This document shows positions 39,632 through 48,441 of a stretch of 64,000 nucleotides of DNA, piece by piece. The stretch comes from Aquabacterium sp. CECT 9606. GTDB lineage: Bacteria; Pseudomonadota; Gammaproteobacteria; Burkholderiales; Burkholderiaceae_C. Location of the stretch: NCBI RefSeq assembly GCF_918741295.1, contig NZ_CAKKNB010000001.1, positions 1,302,001 to 1,366,000 of the forward strand, in the 5' to 3' direction. The translations under genes were made by a program, and so were the position numbers. Position 1 is the stretch's first letter; every line of letters begins with the position of its first letter. The notes under the pieces were generated by a model, which saw nothing but the letters and a program-made list of their open reading frames with translations, was not told where the DNA came from and ran no database searches.

Positions 39632-42118
39632 ATGCAACCACTGAAACTCACCCTCAAAGGCTTTCGGGGCATCCGTTATGGCCTGGGGCAAGACGTGTTG
39701 ACCCTGGACTTCGAGCGCCTGGCCGATGGCGCTGAACTCGTCGCCATTGCCGGGGCCAATGGGCGGGGCAAGACCACGCTGATGGACAACATGCACCCCT
39801 ATCTGACGATGCCGTCACGGGCGGCCTTGAGCGGCCCCGGCGGCTTTTCCTACTACGACCATGTCTGTCTGCCCGAGAACGAGAAGGATCTGACCTGGTC
39901 ACATGAGGGGCGGTGCTATCGATCCCAAGTGGTGATCCGGTTCAACGGGCGCCGCAAGACCGAGGCCTATTTGCATGCGCTCAGTGATGCGGGCCAATGG
40001 CGCCCCGTGTGCCTTGATGATGGTCTGGTGTCCGACGGCAAGGTCGAGACCTACACCCGCTGTGTTGAAGCGATTTGTGGCAGCGCTGATACCTTCTTCA
40101 CCTCGGCGTTCTCGGCGCAGGGCAAGCGCCAGCTCAGCACCTACCGCAATGCCGAGATCAAGAGCCTGCTGTCCGACTTGCTCGGCCAGGAAGAAATCCG
40201 AGCGTTGGGGCAAAAGGCCAATGACACCGCCAAGCTGATCAAGGCCGGGCTGTCGGCCATCAGGCAGGAGTTGTCCGGGCTGGATGCGGAGCAGGCTCGC
40301 CTGGATGCGGGGCTGCATCGCTTGCAAGGTGCATCTGACCGAGTTGCGCAGACCTTGATTGAGCGACAACAAGCGCTGCAGGCATTGGATGGGCATCGGG
40401 TTGGCCATGCCCTCTTGCAGGCTCAACGGGATCAGTCACAGAGCACCGAGGCGCGCCGTACGCAGTTGCTTGAGGAGCGCAAGGCGTTGATCGCTGCCGG
40501 CACGCGAGCCATCGAGGGGCTCAAGGCTCAAGAGCAGGATGCGTTGCAGGGCCTGGAGCGCTTGGCGCAACGCATCAACAGTCGGCGCACGCATGCGCAG
40601 TCTCGGCAGAGCACGGTCATGCAGTCACGTCGCCAGTGCCTGAACGTGCTCGAAGAGGCTGGCGCTGTCCAGCGTGCGGCACATCGCCTGCCTCTGGCTG
40701 AACTGGTGCTGAGTGCCAGGCAACAGGAGATCGTTGTGTGCCGACAGCAGGTGCAGGCGATGAGGGATGCACAGGCCACGGAACGACTGCTGGTGCAGAA
40801 GCTCGCCAGCATTGAACTGGAGGCAGGCAGGGCGGCTTTGAAGGCTCAGGAGTTGGCGCACCGCTTTGGCCTGGTTGGTGAGGTGCCTTGTGCAGGCACC
40901 GATCTGCAAGGGCAATGCAAGCTGCTGGGGGATGCGCATGAAGCCCAGACCCTCATACCCAGCGCACAAGGCCAGATCAGCCGCCTGGCGCAGGACAAGG
41001 CCCTCGCAGAACAGGAACTCTCCCTGATCCGCCATCGGTACGAAGAGCTGGCCCAGGCGCCGCAAGCGCTGGCCCGGGCCGAACGCTTGGGCGACATGGC
41101 TCGAACACGGGTGTCTCGCTTGTCGCTGCTGGCGACCAGGGCGGGCCAGATCAGCCAAGCCTGCGCCGCCTTGCAGACCCTTGAGCTTGAACTGTCCTCA
41201 TTGATGGCAGAGCTTGGCCGGACCCAAGGCAACGAGACGACCGAAGAGCAGGCCGAGCGCCAACAGATCGAGGCAACACGCCAGCGGATCGCGCAGGCGC
41301 TGGTGCAACAGGCGCAGCATTTCCGGGAGGCGCTCAATCGCCTGGACGCGGTGCTTCATGGTTTGCCAACGCCCTTTGACCATCAGATGCTGGCTGCTGC
41401 CGCCCAGGCTGAGGCCCAAGCGCGCCTGGCCTTGTCCATCGCTGAGCAAGCCCACTTGGCCGCCGAGCGCGATGCCCAGTCCAGGATTGAATTGATGGCT
41501 CAGGTGCGGGCCCTGGCTCATCGGCGTGTGCAGGTGCAATCCCGCATGGCCCGAGCGGAGGACAGCTTGGGAAGTTGGAACCTGTTTGCCCGATGCATGA
41601 GCAACGATGGCCTGATCGCCCTGGCCATTGACGATGCAGGCCCGGCTTTGTCTGGATTGGCCAATGACTTGCTGCTGGCCTGTTATGGCCCACGCTTCAC
41701 CGTGTCCATCCTCACGCTGGTGGAGACAGGCAAGGGAGAGCAACGCGAGGGCTTTGACATCGTCGTGCATGACGGCGAGTCGGGGGACTGCAAGAGCCTG
41801 GGCCTGATGAGCGGAGGGGAGCGCGTGTGGGTCAACGAGTGCCTGACGCGGGCGGTGGCGCTGTACCTGGCGCAGCATGCAGGTCGGCGCTACGACGCCT
41901 TGTTTTCTGACGAAGCCGATGGGGCGCTGGACCCCGAGCGCAAACGCATGTTCATGGCCATGAAGCGCGAGGTGCTGCGCGTGGGCGGCTACCAGCGGGA
42001 GTTTTTTGTGTCGCAAACGCCGGAGTTGACCGCCATGGCCGACGCCGTGATCGACCTGGATGCGATGCGCGATCGCGGGGTGACTGTAGATGGCGCAAAA
42101 AAATGGGCGTCGGCCTGA
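39632..42118 (+). CDS. SbcC/Rad50-like ATPase
   Basis: GANGRGKTTLMDNMHPYL Walker A; coiled coil with CAGTDLQGQC; LGLMSGGERVWVNECLTRAVALYL signature; DALFSDEADGALD Walker B. Confidence 0.88.
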   Translation: MQPLKLTLKGFRGIRYGLGQDVLTLDFERLADGAELVAIAGANGRGKTTLMDNMHPYLTMPSRAALSGPGGFSYYDHVCLPENEKDLTWSHEGRCYRSQVVIRFNGRRKTEAYLHALSDAGQWRPVCLDDGLVSDGKVETYTRCVEAICGSADTFFTSAFSAQGKRQLSTYRNAEIKSLLSDLLGQEEIRALGQKANDTAKLIKAGLSAIRQELSGLDAEQARLDAGLHRLQGASDRVAQTLIERQQALQALDGHRVGHALLQAQRDQSQSTEARRTQLLEERKALIAAGTRAIEGLKAQEQDALQGLERLAQRINSRRTHAQSRQSTVMQSRRQCLNVLEEAGAVQRAAHRLPLAELVLSARQQEIVVCRQQVQAMRDAQATERLLVQKLASIELEAGRAALKAQELAHRFGLVGEVPCAGTDLQGQCKLLGDAHEAQTLIPSAQGQISRLAQDKALAEQELSLIRHRYEELAQAPQALARAERLGDMARTRVSRLSLLATRAGQISQACAALQTLELELSSLMAELGRTQGNETTEEQAERQQIEATRQRIAQALVQQAQHFREALNRLDAVLHGLPTPFDHQMLAAAAQAEAQARLALSIAEQAHLAAERDAQSRIELMAQVRALAHRRVQVQSRMARAEDSLGSWNLFARCMSNDGLIALAIDDAGPALSGLANDLLLACYGPRFTVSILTLVETGKGEQREGFDIVVHDGESGDCKSLGLMSGGERVWVNECLTRAVALYLAQHAGRRYDALFSDEADGALDPERKRMFMAMKREVLRVGGYQREFFVSQTPELTAMADAVIDLDAMRDRGVTVDGAKKWASA

Positions 42119-42139
42119 GGGCGCGACGCCCGGTGGGGG

Positions 42140-42445
42140 TCAAAGGGGATCGGTCTCTTCGAAAATCGGCAGCCCGTCCACGATGGCTGCATCGCTGTCG
42201 AACTTGAGCCAGACGATGCCAGCCAATCTGGCTGCTTCGAAGATCGTGGCCATATCGCTCTCAGCGGGCACCGTGTAGGGTGGGTCGCCCACGTAGACGA
42301 AGCCACCATAGTCGTTCGGGTACACGTTGACTGACAAATCGTCATTGGCCAGTTTCTGGCGTGTGGTGGCCGTCAAGTGGCTGATCGACAGCGCGGCCAG
42401 AGGCTCGACCAGTTCCAACAACCTGGTCACGATTAGGTTATCCAA
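42140..42445 (-). CDS. Hypothetical element-borne protein
   Basis: ORF with MDNLIVTRLLELVEPLAAL; fits the minus-strand backbone. Confidence 0.55.
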   Translation of the reverse strand: MDNLIVTRLLELVEPLAALSISHLTATTRQKLANDDLSVNVYPNDYGGFVYVGDPPYTVPAESDMATIFEAARLAGIVWLKFDSDAAIVDGLPIFEETDPL

Positions 42446-42505
42446 GGCGGACTCCTTCTTGGCAGGAATGAGGCTGTGCCATGCGGGCTAGGGTGGCCGG
42501 CCTCT

Positions 42506-43102
42506 TCACAGCAAACCCTGTTCCGCAAAAGACAGGACGCGGTCTCCTCCTACGACGAAATGGTCGAGCACGCGCACGTCCACCATCATCAAAGAGGATT
42601 TCAGCGTCTGGGTCAAGAGTTCGTCTGCACTGCTTGGCGACAATTGACCGCTCGGGTGGTTATGGGCCAACAAAACGGATGCCGCGTTGTGGGCCAGCGC
42701 GCTTTTGACGACCTCACGAGGGTAAACAGACGTTTGGGTCAATGTTCCCCGGAACATCTCTTCGGCCTCGATCAGAACATGCTGGGCGTCAAGGTACAGC
42801 ACAAGGAACACCTCGTGCTCCAAACCGGCGCAGTACATGCACAACCAGTCCTTGACAACCTTGGGTGACGCCATGACCGGTCCATCCAGCATTTTGGCGC
42901 GCATGTCTCGCAGCAGCAGCTCACGTGCGATGCTGAGTTTGTGGGCCAGCTCAGGGGGAGCGTGCTCAACGGCCTGGTATGTCGCTGCTGCATCGCAGGC
43001 GCAGGGCAAAGGGAGGGGAGCTTGGCGAACAGGTGCGGCGAGTAACTCGCTGACCAGTTCGGCACTGGACAAGTGGGTGACATTCACGGATTTCTCCTTC
43101 AC
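42506..43102 (-). CDS. radC: RadC-family (JAB domain) protein
   Basis: SPKVVKDWLCMYCAGLEHEVFLVLYLDAQHVL...LLAHNHPSGQLSPSSADELLTQTL. Confidence 0.9.
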   Translation of the reverse strand: MKEKSVNVTHLSSAELVSELLAAPVRQAPLPLPCACDAAATYQAVEHAPPELAHKLSIARELLLRDMRAKMLDGPVMASPKVVKDWLCMYCAGLEHEVFLVLYLDAQHVLIEAEEMFRGTLTQTSVYPREVVKSALAHNAASVLLAHNHPSGQLSPSSADELLTQTLKSSLMMVDVRVLDHFVVGGDRVLSFAEQGLL

Positions 43103-43113
43103 AAAAAGGAAAA

Positions 43114-43245
43114 GCGGGAACGTCCAGTCCCGAGGGGATGGATGTTCCCGCTCGGGATGTGCTGACGCGAGGCCAGCACGGTCAATGAGGCAGGTGACGA
43201 CTGCGACGCCGACTCAAGGTCGGAGCGCATTCCGCGATGGAATGC
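43114..43245 (-). ncRNA. Structured leader RNA upstream of radC (family 1, copy 1), possible pseudoknot
   Basis: Minus strand: GCATTCC/GGAATGC hairpin, CCGAC/GTCGG hairpin, GGCGTCGCAGTCGTCACCTGCC block, GTGCTG/CAGCAC hairpin, then TCCCGAG-CGGGAAC...CTCGGGA...GTTCCCG in ABAB order. Confidence 0.7.
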
Positions 43246-43444
43246 AGGTAGCGGTGGGCAGTGTGTCGTGATGGTCAGAAGCGTTCAAGCCTTGATCGCT
43301 GCATGCCATGGACAAGGCCCCATGGAACCGGGTCATTGTCGAGTGCACGCCTGGGTGATAGCTGAATATCACCTGAAGTTCAGTACAGAAATCTTGTTTC
43401 AGTGGGTGGCCAAAGCCGTGACACGGGCCTGAAATTTCGCCAAG

Positions 43445-43693
43445 ATGGCGACTCGAACCCATGCAACGAGCACGACCATGATCCGTTTTGGCCTCCATAT
43501 CCGGCTCACTCGGCGAGAGATTGAGCGCTTCAAGCTGATCACCGATTTGGAGCCTGTCGGCATCCGCACGCTGGCTGACCTGGATGCCTACATCGCGCAA
43601 TGCAAGGCGCACTATTGGGGCGTCTCCAGGGACACCCAGTTTCTGCATTGGCTGATCGACCGGGAGTACCAGCAATGCCGTTCAGCGGCGTAG
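43445..43693 (+). CDS. Small hypothetical protein
   Basis: RFGLHIRLTRREIERFKLITDLEPVGIRTLADLDAYIAQCKAHYW; start may be 43478. Confidence 0.45.
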   Translation: MATRTHATSTTMIRFGLHIRLTRREIERFKLITDLEPVGIRTLADLDAYIAQCKAHYWGVSRDTQFLHWLIDREYQQCRSAA

Positions 43694-43719
43694 CATGGAG
43701 CACGCCGCCTGGCGGTTCA

Positions 43720-44391
43720 TCAAGCAAAGACACGTGGCTCGATGGTGGCGCCGCGCATGAAGGCCAGGTAGGCAGCGGCCTTGCTGATGTCCGCGAAACA
43801 AGCGATGGCATCGCTGCCTCGCCTCACGGCCCATGGCAGGTCAGGGCATTCATTGGGCGACAGGCTCAAGTTGGCCTCGCGATAGGCTGGATGCCGATAC
43901 GGCGTGTTGCCGGTCTGCCAGTCCACCAGGCACAGGATGCAGTCGGTCAAAATGGCGCCGCCACCTGACTCGCCAGGCTCGACCAGCAGGGGGATTTTGA
44001 GCATGCCGCCAGATCGGCTAATGCGGCCGACCACGCCATGCTCATCAAGCCACGGTTCACCCGTGGCCAGGTCGCCAAGTATCAGGCGGATCTTCTCGCC
44101 AGTTCGGCGATAGGACTCCAGCACCTTGGCCGCTTTGGGATCGGTCCCGGGCGCAAAGTAGGTGCGGTGGTTCAGTGGGGATCGGCCCCATGCGGCTGTG
44201 GCCGTCAGGTATTTCTGATAGCCCGCCAGCGTGGCGTAGTCGCCTGGCGCAAAGGCCAGGTGGCTTTGGTCGAGTTGCTGTGCGATCTGGTTGGCATGAT
44301 CGCGAGCATTGTCAAAGCCAAAGCAACTGTGGCCTGATCGCTCCGTGATGACATAGAGCTTTTGCTCCAGGTTGAGTGTGACGGTGGTCAT
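43720..44391 (-). CDS. Hypothetical element-borne protein
   Basis: SD plus ATG at 44391 (MTTVTLNLEQKLYVITERSGHSCFGFDNARDHA). Confidence 0.65.
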   Translation of the reverse strand: MTTVTLNLEQKLYVITERSGHSCFGFDNARDHANQIAQQLDQSHLAFAPGDYATLAGYQKYLTATAAWGRSPLNHRTYFAPGTDPKAAKVLESYRRTGEKIRLILGDLATGEPWLDEHGVVGRISRSGGMLKIPLLVEPGESGGGAILTDCILCLVDWQTGNTPYRHPAYREANLSLSPNECPDLPWAVRRGSDAIACFADISKAAAYLAFMRGATIEPRVFA

Positions 44392-44410
44392 GAGGATTCC
44401 TTGTGTGGAA

Positions 44411-44451
44411 GCCTGGGGACGCACCGCCGCTCGGGCCGTGGCCCCGCAGGC
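44411..44451 (-). ncRNA. Leader hairpin (family 2), upstream of the 43720-44391 gene
   Basis: GCCT/AGGC and GGGG/CCCC stem with apical GCCGCTCGGGC (plus strand). Confidence 0.5.
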
Positions 44452-44476
44452 GTGTTGTTTCGCTATCAGGTCGGTA

Positions 44477-44707
44477 TCAGCCTTGCGCGGCCAACCGGAT
44501 GGGCGGCTGATCGCAGACGCTGTCCACCACTTGGCTTTGTCGGAGGTGCTCCAGCTTCAGCAGCAGTGCATGGGCATGTGCGCTGTCATCACCTGCCAGG
44601 CCAGGCTGAAGGGCCTGCACTTCCTTGATCAGCAAGCGCAGTTCCTGCACGATGGCCCGGTGGGCACGCTTCTCGATGGCGCACAAGGCGTCGGTTGCAG
44701 TGGTCAT
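44477..44707 (-). CDS. Small hypothetical protein
   Basis: ORF after a structured leader with SD GGAAGGAA. Confidence 0.5.
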   Translation of the reverse strand: MTTATDALCAIEKRAHRAIVQELRLLIKEVQALQPGLAGDDSAHAHALLLKLEHLRQSQVVDSVCDQPPIRLAAQG

Positions 44708-44730
44708 GGGAAATTCCTTCCGTGGGTGTG

Positions 44731-44756
44731 CCGCACTGCCACTCGGGCAGATGCGG
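44731..44756 (-). ncRNA. Leader hairpin (family 2), upstream of the 44477-44707 gene
   Basis: CCGCA-CTGCC-ACTCG-GGCAG-A-TGCGG; apical GCCACTCGGGC like the 44411 hairpin. Confidence 0.5.
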
Positions 44757-44879
44757 GCGAAATGGGTGAGGACGCGGCATGCACCACCAGCAGATGGGCA
44801 GGCGCGTGGGTCGATCTGGGCAGGGCCAGGGCGCTGGCCCCGGCACGGTCAAGACGCGGTGGTCTTGACGTGCGGGGAA

Positions 44880-45386
44880 TCAGGCCGTTTGAGACACAGC
44901 ATTGGGCTTTGATGGCTCACCCGATGTGGCGGCTGGCGCGTCCGTGGACACAGGAGGCTGGCCTTCAAAAGACGATTGAGCCTGGGCAAACTCCGGCGCC
45001 TTCTTCAGGCGCTTGACTTGGGTTGCTGCCGGTTCGTTGGCAGTAGGTGGCAGGCATTCAACGGCGATGTCGCCGCCTTGGCGCAGCATGTGGCGAAGTG
45101 CCAAAGCTGGCGCAACAAAAACGCCATGGAACAGCCAACGCACGAACTGACCGATGCGCCTGTTGCGTGCGGCTGTGGCTTTGTGTGTCCGCAAGGATTG
45201 CTTGCAGCACAGGTACAGGGCCAGGTGGTTGCGCTTCATCATCGGGTCAGCTTCCAACTGGGCCATGACTTCGGCGGCCATGACGGGGTCCTGACCCACT
45301 CGGCGGTAAAAGCCCATCCAGGCACGAGACTCCTCAATTTCGACACAGCTGCGTTTGGGGCGAGCGCGAGACGCTTCATGATTCAT
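44880..45386 (-). CDS. Hypothetical element-borne protein
   Basis: MNHEASRARPKRSCVEIEESRAWMGFYRRVGQDPVMAAEVMAQLEADPMMKRNHLALYLCCKQ; SD-like GGAG before ATG 45386. Confidence 0.6.
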   Translation of the reverse strand: MNHEASRARPKRSCVEIEESRAWMGFYRRVGQDPVMAAEVMAQLEADPMMKRNHLALYLCCKQSLRTHKATAARNRRIGQFVRWLFHGVFVAPALALRHMLRQGGDIAVECLPPTANEPAATQVKRLKKAPEFAQAQSSFEGQPPVSTDAPAATSGEPSKPNAVSQTA

Positions 45387-45502
45387 GGTGTGAACTCCAG
45401 AAAGGAGGAGGGCACACCTATCCCGGCGGGGAGACGGTGGACTCCCCCAAAGGGTTGCGTGGAAGTGCAGCACAGCCGAATGGCCGAGGCACATGAAAGA
45501 CG

Positions 45503-45565
45503 GTTCACATCCCATGAAGTCGAGGGCTCCCGATCAATCGGGCTTGACTTCAATGGGATGCGAAC
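45503..45565. repeat. 63-nt long inverted repeat/cruciform with nested CCCGAT-CA-ATCGGG
   Basis: GTTC.CATCCCATGAAGTC ... GACTTCAATGGGATG.GAAC, intergenic. Confidence 0.7.
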
Positions 45566-45689
45566 GCGGGTGAACACAAGTTGGGCGAGACCGGGGAGGT
45601 CTGCGCGTCATTTCGTGCTCGACCCGAACTGCAGGCGAGGTCAATCGCCACGGTGTCAATGTGCTGATGCTGGACCACAGTCAAGTGGT

Positions 45690-45866
45690 TCAGGCGGCAG
45701 CACGGTAAGCCATGACCTGTTCGACCTGTCGCGAGACAGGCGGCGCAGGCTTCAGCAATGCGGGTAGCACTGCAGGACGGAACACAGGCTCGCGGGCAAG
45801 CCCGGAGCCACCCAACAGCACGCAAATGGCGCGCGTTTCCCTTGTCGCATGAGGGCATGCGTTCAT
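45690..45866 (-). CDS. 58-aa small protein, below the track's length cutoff
   Basis: MNACPHATRETRAICVLLGGSGLAREPVFRPAVLPALLKPAPPVSRQVEQVMAYRAAA; SD GGAGAA correctly spaced and preceded by a structured leader. Confidence 0.55.
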   Translation of the reverse strand: MNACPHATRETRAICVLLGGSGLAREPVFRPAVLPALLKPAPPVSRQVEQVMAYRAAA

Positions 45867-45883
45867 GACGTTCTCCTTCAGGG

Positions 45884-46138
45884 TGTGAAGGGGAACGCCT
45901 CGTCCCGATGGGGAACATGGTGGTTCCCCAACTTGGGATGCTTCAGCCTTGGCGGTTGAAGCGGCTCGGCGGCGGCACGGTGAGGTGCGCCGATGACACG
46001 GTGTTCAGCATGAGGGCTGAACGTGGCACAAGGCCATTGACATGGCCTAGCTGAACCGAGGTTCAGCTTCTACAAGGCAGGTCACGACTGCGACGCCAGC
46101 ATGGCTGGACTTCAGGGAGACCTAGATCTCCATTGAAG
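45884..46138 (-). ncRNA. Structured leader RNA (family 1, copy 2) upstream of the 58-aa ORF
   Basis: CTTCA/TGAAG plus GGAGA/TCTCC hairpin, CCAGC/GCTGG hairpin, GGCGTCGCAGTCGTGACCTGCC block (21/22 identical to copy 1), then ATCCC...GGGGAAC...GTTCCCC...GGGA...GTTCCCC. Confidence 0.65.
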
Positions 46139-46292
46139 GCTGCGTGAACGCGATGTCCACAGGTAGCCCTTTCAGTCTGCTGGAGAGATGGTGCCAAATC
46201 AACATGATTTGAGCCTCACGGCGTGTTATCCATGCGAAGAAGCTCCCCAAATCCCGTCGATTGACGGTGGCGTTGTCCACGCATGCATGCGC

Positions 46293-46760
46293 TCATGGCA
46301 CCAGCAAGTCGGTTGATCTGTGGCCGCTACCAAGCCCGACACCTACCCAGACATTGGAGATACCGATGATTAGAAACACCATGGGATTGGTCTTGTTGTC
46401 GGTGATGTCCAGCCAGCTTCTGATGTCAGTTGATGAAGGCGTTGGCAGGTGCTCTGGATGCGTATGCCACTCCCCGAGGTAGTCCATCTTCTGGCCGCTT
46501 TCAGTCCATTTCCTGATAGCCATGGACTGGTGGTACGACTCCTTACGGTGGAATCCAAAGCGGCTCCGGCGATCGTGTGGATGGGGCTCGGTGGCGTCAA
46601 CAACATGCAGGTGCTCTCCTCGACGGTATCCCAAGAGAATTCCACCCGACTCAGGGTCTCGGGGTCGCAGTTGCTTGTAGATGGACAGACGAGCGAGAAC
46701 TTTGGGCTCAATGAGAACCCGTGCCTCAGTGCTACCGTACGGCTGGGATCGCAACATCAT
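46293..46760 (-). CDS. cap3: CBASS Cap3: JAB/MPN deconjugase
   Basis: ESGGILLGYRRGEHLHVVDATEP...YLGEWHTHPEHLPTPSSTDIRSW. Confidence 0.88.
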   Translation of the reverse strand: MMLRSQPYGSTEARVLIEPKVLARLSIYKQLRPRDPESGGILLGYRRGEHLHVVDATEPHPHDRRSRFGFHRKESYHQSMAIRKWTESGQKMDYLGEWHTHPEHLPTPSSTDIRSWLDITDNKTNPMVFLIIGISNVWVGVGLGSGHRSTDLLVP

Positions 46761-48441
46761 TGGTACCGCACGCTGGGCAGGCGGCCAGGCGGGTGAGATC
46801 CTGGTTCTTGACTTCGAACACGTCGGCGCTCGCAACTGAGCGGGTGCGAAACCGGGGGCTTGGGCTATCGCGCTGCAACCAGTCAAGGATGGTTTCAGTG
46901 GCCAATGTCGCGGCATGCATCGGCGCCGCAACACCATATGGCGTAAAGCCGGTGCACCCGATGAGTCTGCGCACGGGGTCCTCTTTAAGGACCTTGAATC
47001 TTTCTTCTCTGTAGTTCTTGTGATCTGCCAACCGCAGGCACCGGAAGCATCCCCCTTTGCTGCCTTGAACCCAAAGCGTCTGAACAGTCTGCCCATTCCC
47101 TTTGATCCACGCGTGCAACAAAGGTGTTTTCGTCGCCTCGGCGATTCTGCGGGCATTGAGAAACTCGCTCACAGACTCTTCGCCAGTGGCATCGATCACC
47201 AAATCGGCGGAGAACAAGGCAGGAACGCCACGGACGTCAGTCGGACACGCGTCAATGGTGGAGAAAGGGAACTGGCGAACAAGTTCATCACGCAAGGCGG
47301 TCGCCTTGGATTTGAACAGTGCCGGATAGCCCAACACATGCCTTCCGATGTTCTCCGGTTTGAGTTTGTCGGGGTCGATCAACGTCAACTTTCCACCATT
47401 GGCTCCAGCGCCAAGTCGAATCAGAGATAGAGCGACATAGGAGCCAATCGCACCGCATCCCACAACCTTGATCTGCCGGCCGCTGAGGTCCTTGAAAGTC
47501 AAGTTTCGACTGTGGACGAACGCTGGCCCGAACTCCGAAATGGACAATCGCATGATGCCGCGTGTGCCGCCTTTGCCGTGGAGGTGCTGTTTGTAGAGCC
47601 GCGGCTTCTTGATGGCGCCCAGCCGTTGGACTTGGTCGAGATCGAAGCCGAATCCGAGCCAGCCGATGGGCGTTTTCACGGCAAAGGTCGCTTGCTTGTA
47701 TTCGAGGTATCGGGGCTCCTTCTCCAGGATACGCTGAACGCCGTTCGAGATGCCCTTGTCCCACGCCTTCAACCAGGCGAATAACTCTTTCACGGTCGAT
47801 GGCATGACATCCGGCACAACAGGAAGCTCATCGGTTTGGAACAGCCAGCAAGGGCAGGTTGTTTTTTCGGGGGCTGCAGCACCGAGTGCTCCAGCGAAGG
47901 CCGCAACTTCCTTTTCGGAATCTGCGATCAATGCGGTCGGCACACCGTTGATGTCGACGAGCCAGTAGTTGGTACAGGTGGCACCGAGTGCGACGGTGCC
48001 AATGAGCACATCCCAGATGGCCGTCGATTGGCCATTGAGCCAATGCACCATGAATTCGTCTTGGATGTCGCCCCTGCGATAGTCCGCATCAAAGCGGATT
48101 TGTTCAAGGACCAGCTTGGCCTGGTCAAGACACTGAGCGAGTGCTTCAGCTGGGTTGTAGCGATCAAGGACAACTGATCCTGCTGCAAAGTAGCAAAGCC
48201 ATCCTTCTGCAGTCAGGTGCGGAACGAGGGGAGGGAAGCCGTCAGTGCCATCGAGCACGATGATCGATGGATAACGCAGAAAGTCCCAGTCCGTGATGCT
48301 CAGCCGAACGCGCACATTGCCACCACGGCAAGTCAAATCGCCCTCAAAAGAACGCGTGCCGGCACGGTTGCCTGCAGGCTCAAAGCCACGCATGCGAAGC
48401 AACCGCAGGGCGTCGGTCAGCTGCGCATCACTCGGGGTCAT
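46732..48441 (-). CDS. cap2: CBASS Cap2: E2-E1 ThiF-family fusion
   Basis: IKVVGCGAIGSYVALSLIRLGAGANGGKLTLIDPDKLKPENIGRHVLG; N-terminal E2-like region; RRLIGCTGFTPYG. Confidence 0.88.
   Translation of the reverse strand: MTPSDAQLTDALRLLRMRGFEPAGNRAGTRSFEGDLTCRGGNVRVRLSITDWDFLRYPSIIVLDGTDGFPPLVPHLTAEGWLCYFAAGSVVLDRYNPAEALAQCLDQAKLVLEQIRFDADYRRGDIQDEFMVHWLNGQSTAIWDVLIGTVALGATCTNYWLVDINGVPTALIADSEKEVAAFAGALGAAAPEKTTCPCWLFQTDELPVVPDVMPSTVKELFAWLKAWDKGISNGVQRILEKEPRYLEYKQATFAVKTPIGWLGFGFDLDQVQRLGAIKKPRLYKQHLHGKGGTRGIMRLSISEFGPAFVHSRNLTFKDLSGRQIKVVGCGAIGSYVALSLIRLGAGANGGKLTLIDPDKLKPENIGRHVLGYPALFKSKATALRDELVRQFPFSTIDACPTDVRGVPALFSADLVIDATGEESVSEFLNARRIAEATKTPLLHAWIKGNGQTVQTLWVQGSKGGCFRCLRLADHKNYREERFKVLKEDPVRRLIGCTGFTPYGVAAPMHAATLATETILDWLQRDSPSPRFRTRSVASADVFEVKNQDLTRLAACPACGTNDVAIPAVR

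Noticed and set aside
45550-45918. 122-aa minus-strand ORF
   Set aside because: It starts inside the structured leader in another frame; the 58-aa ORF at 45690-45866 has the properly placed SD.
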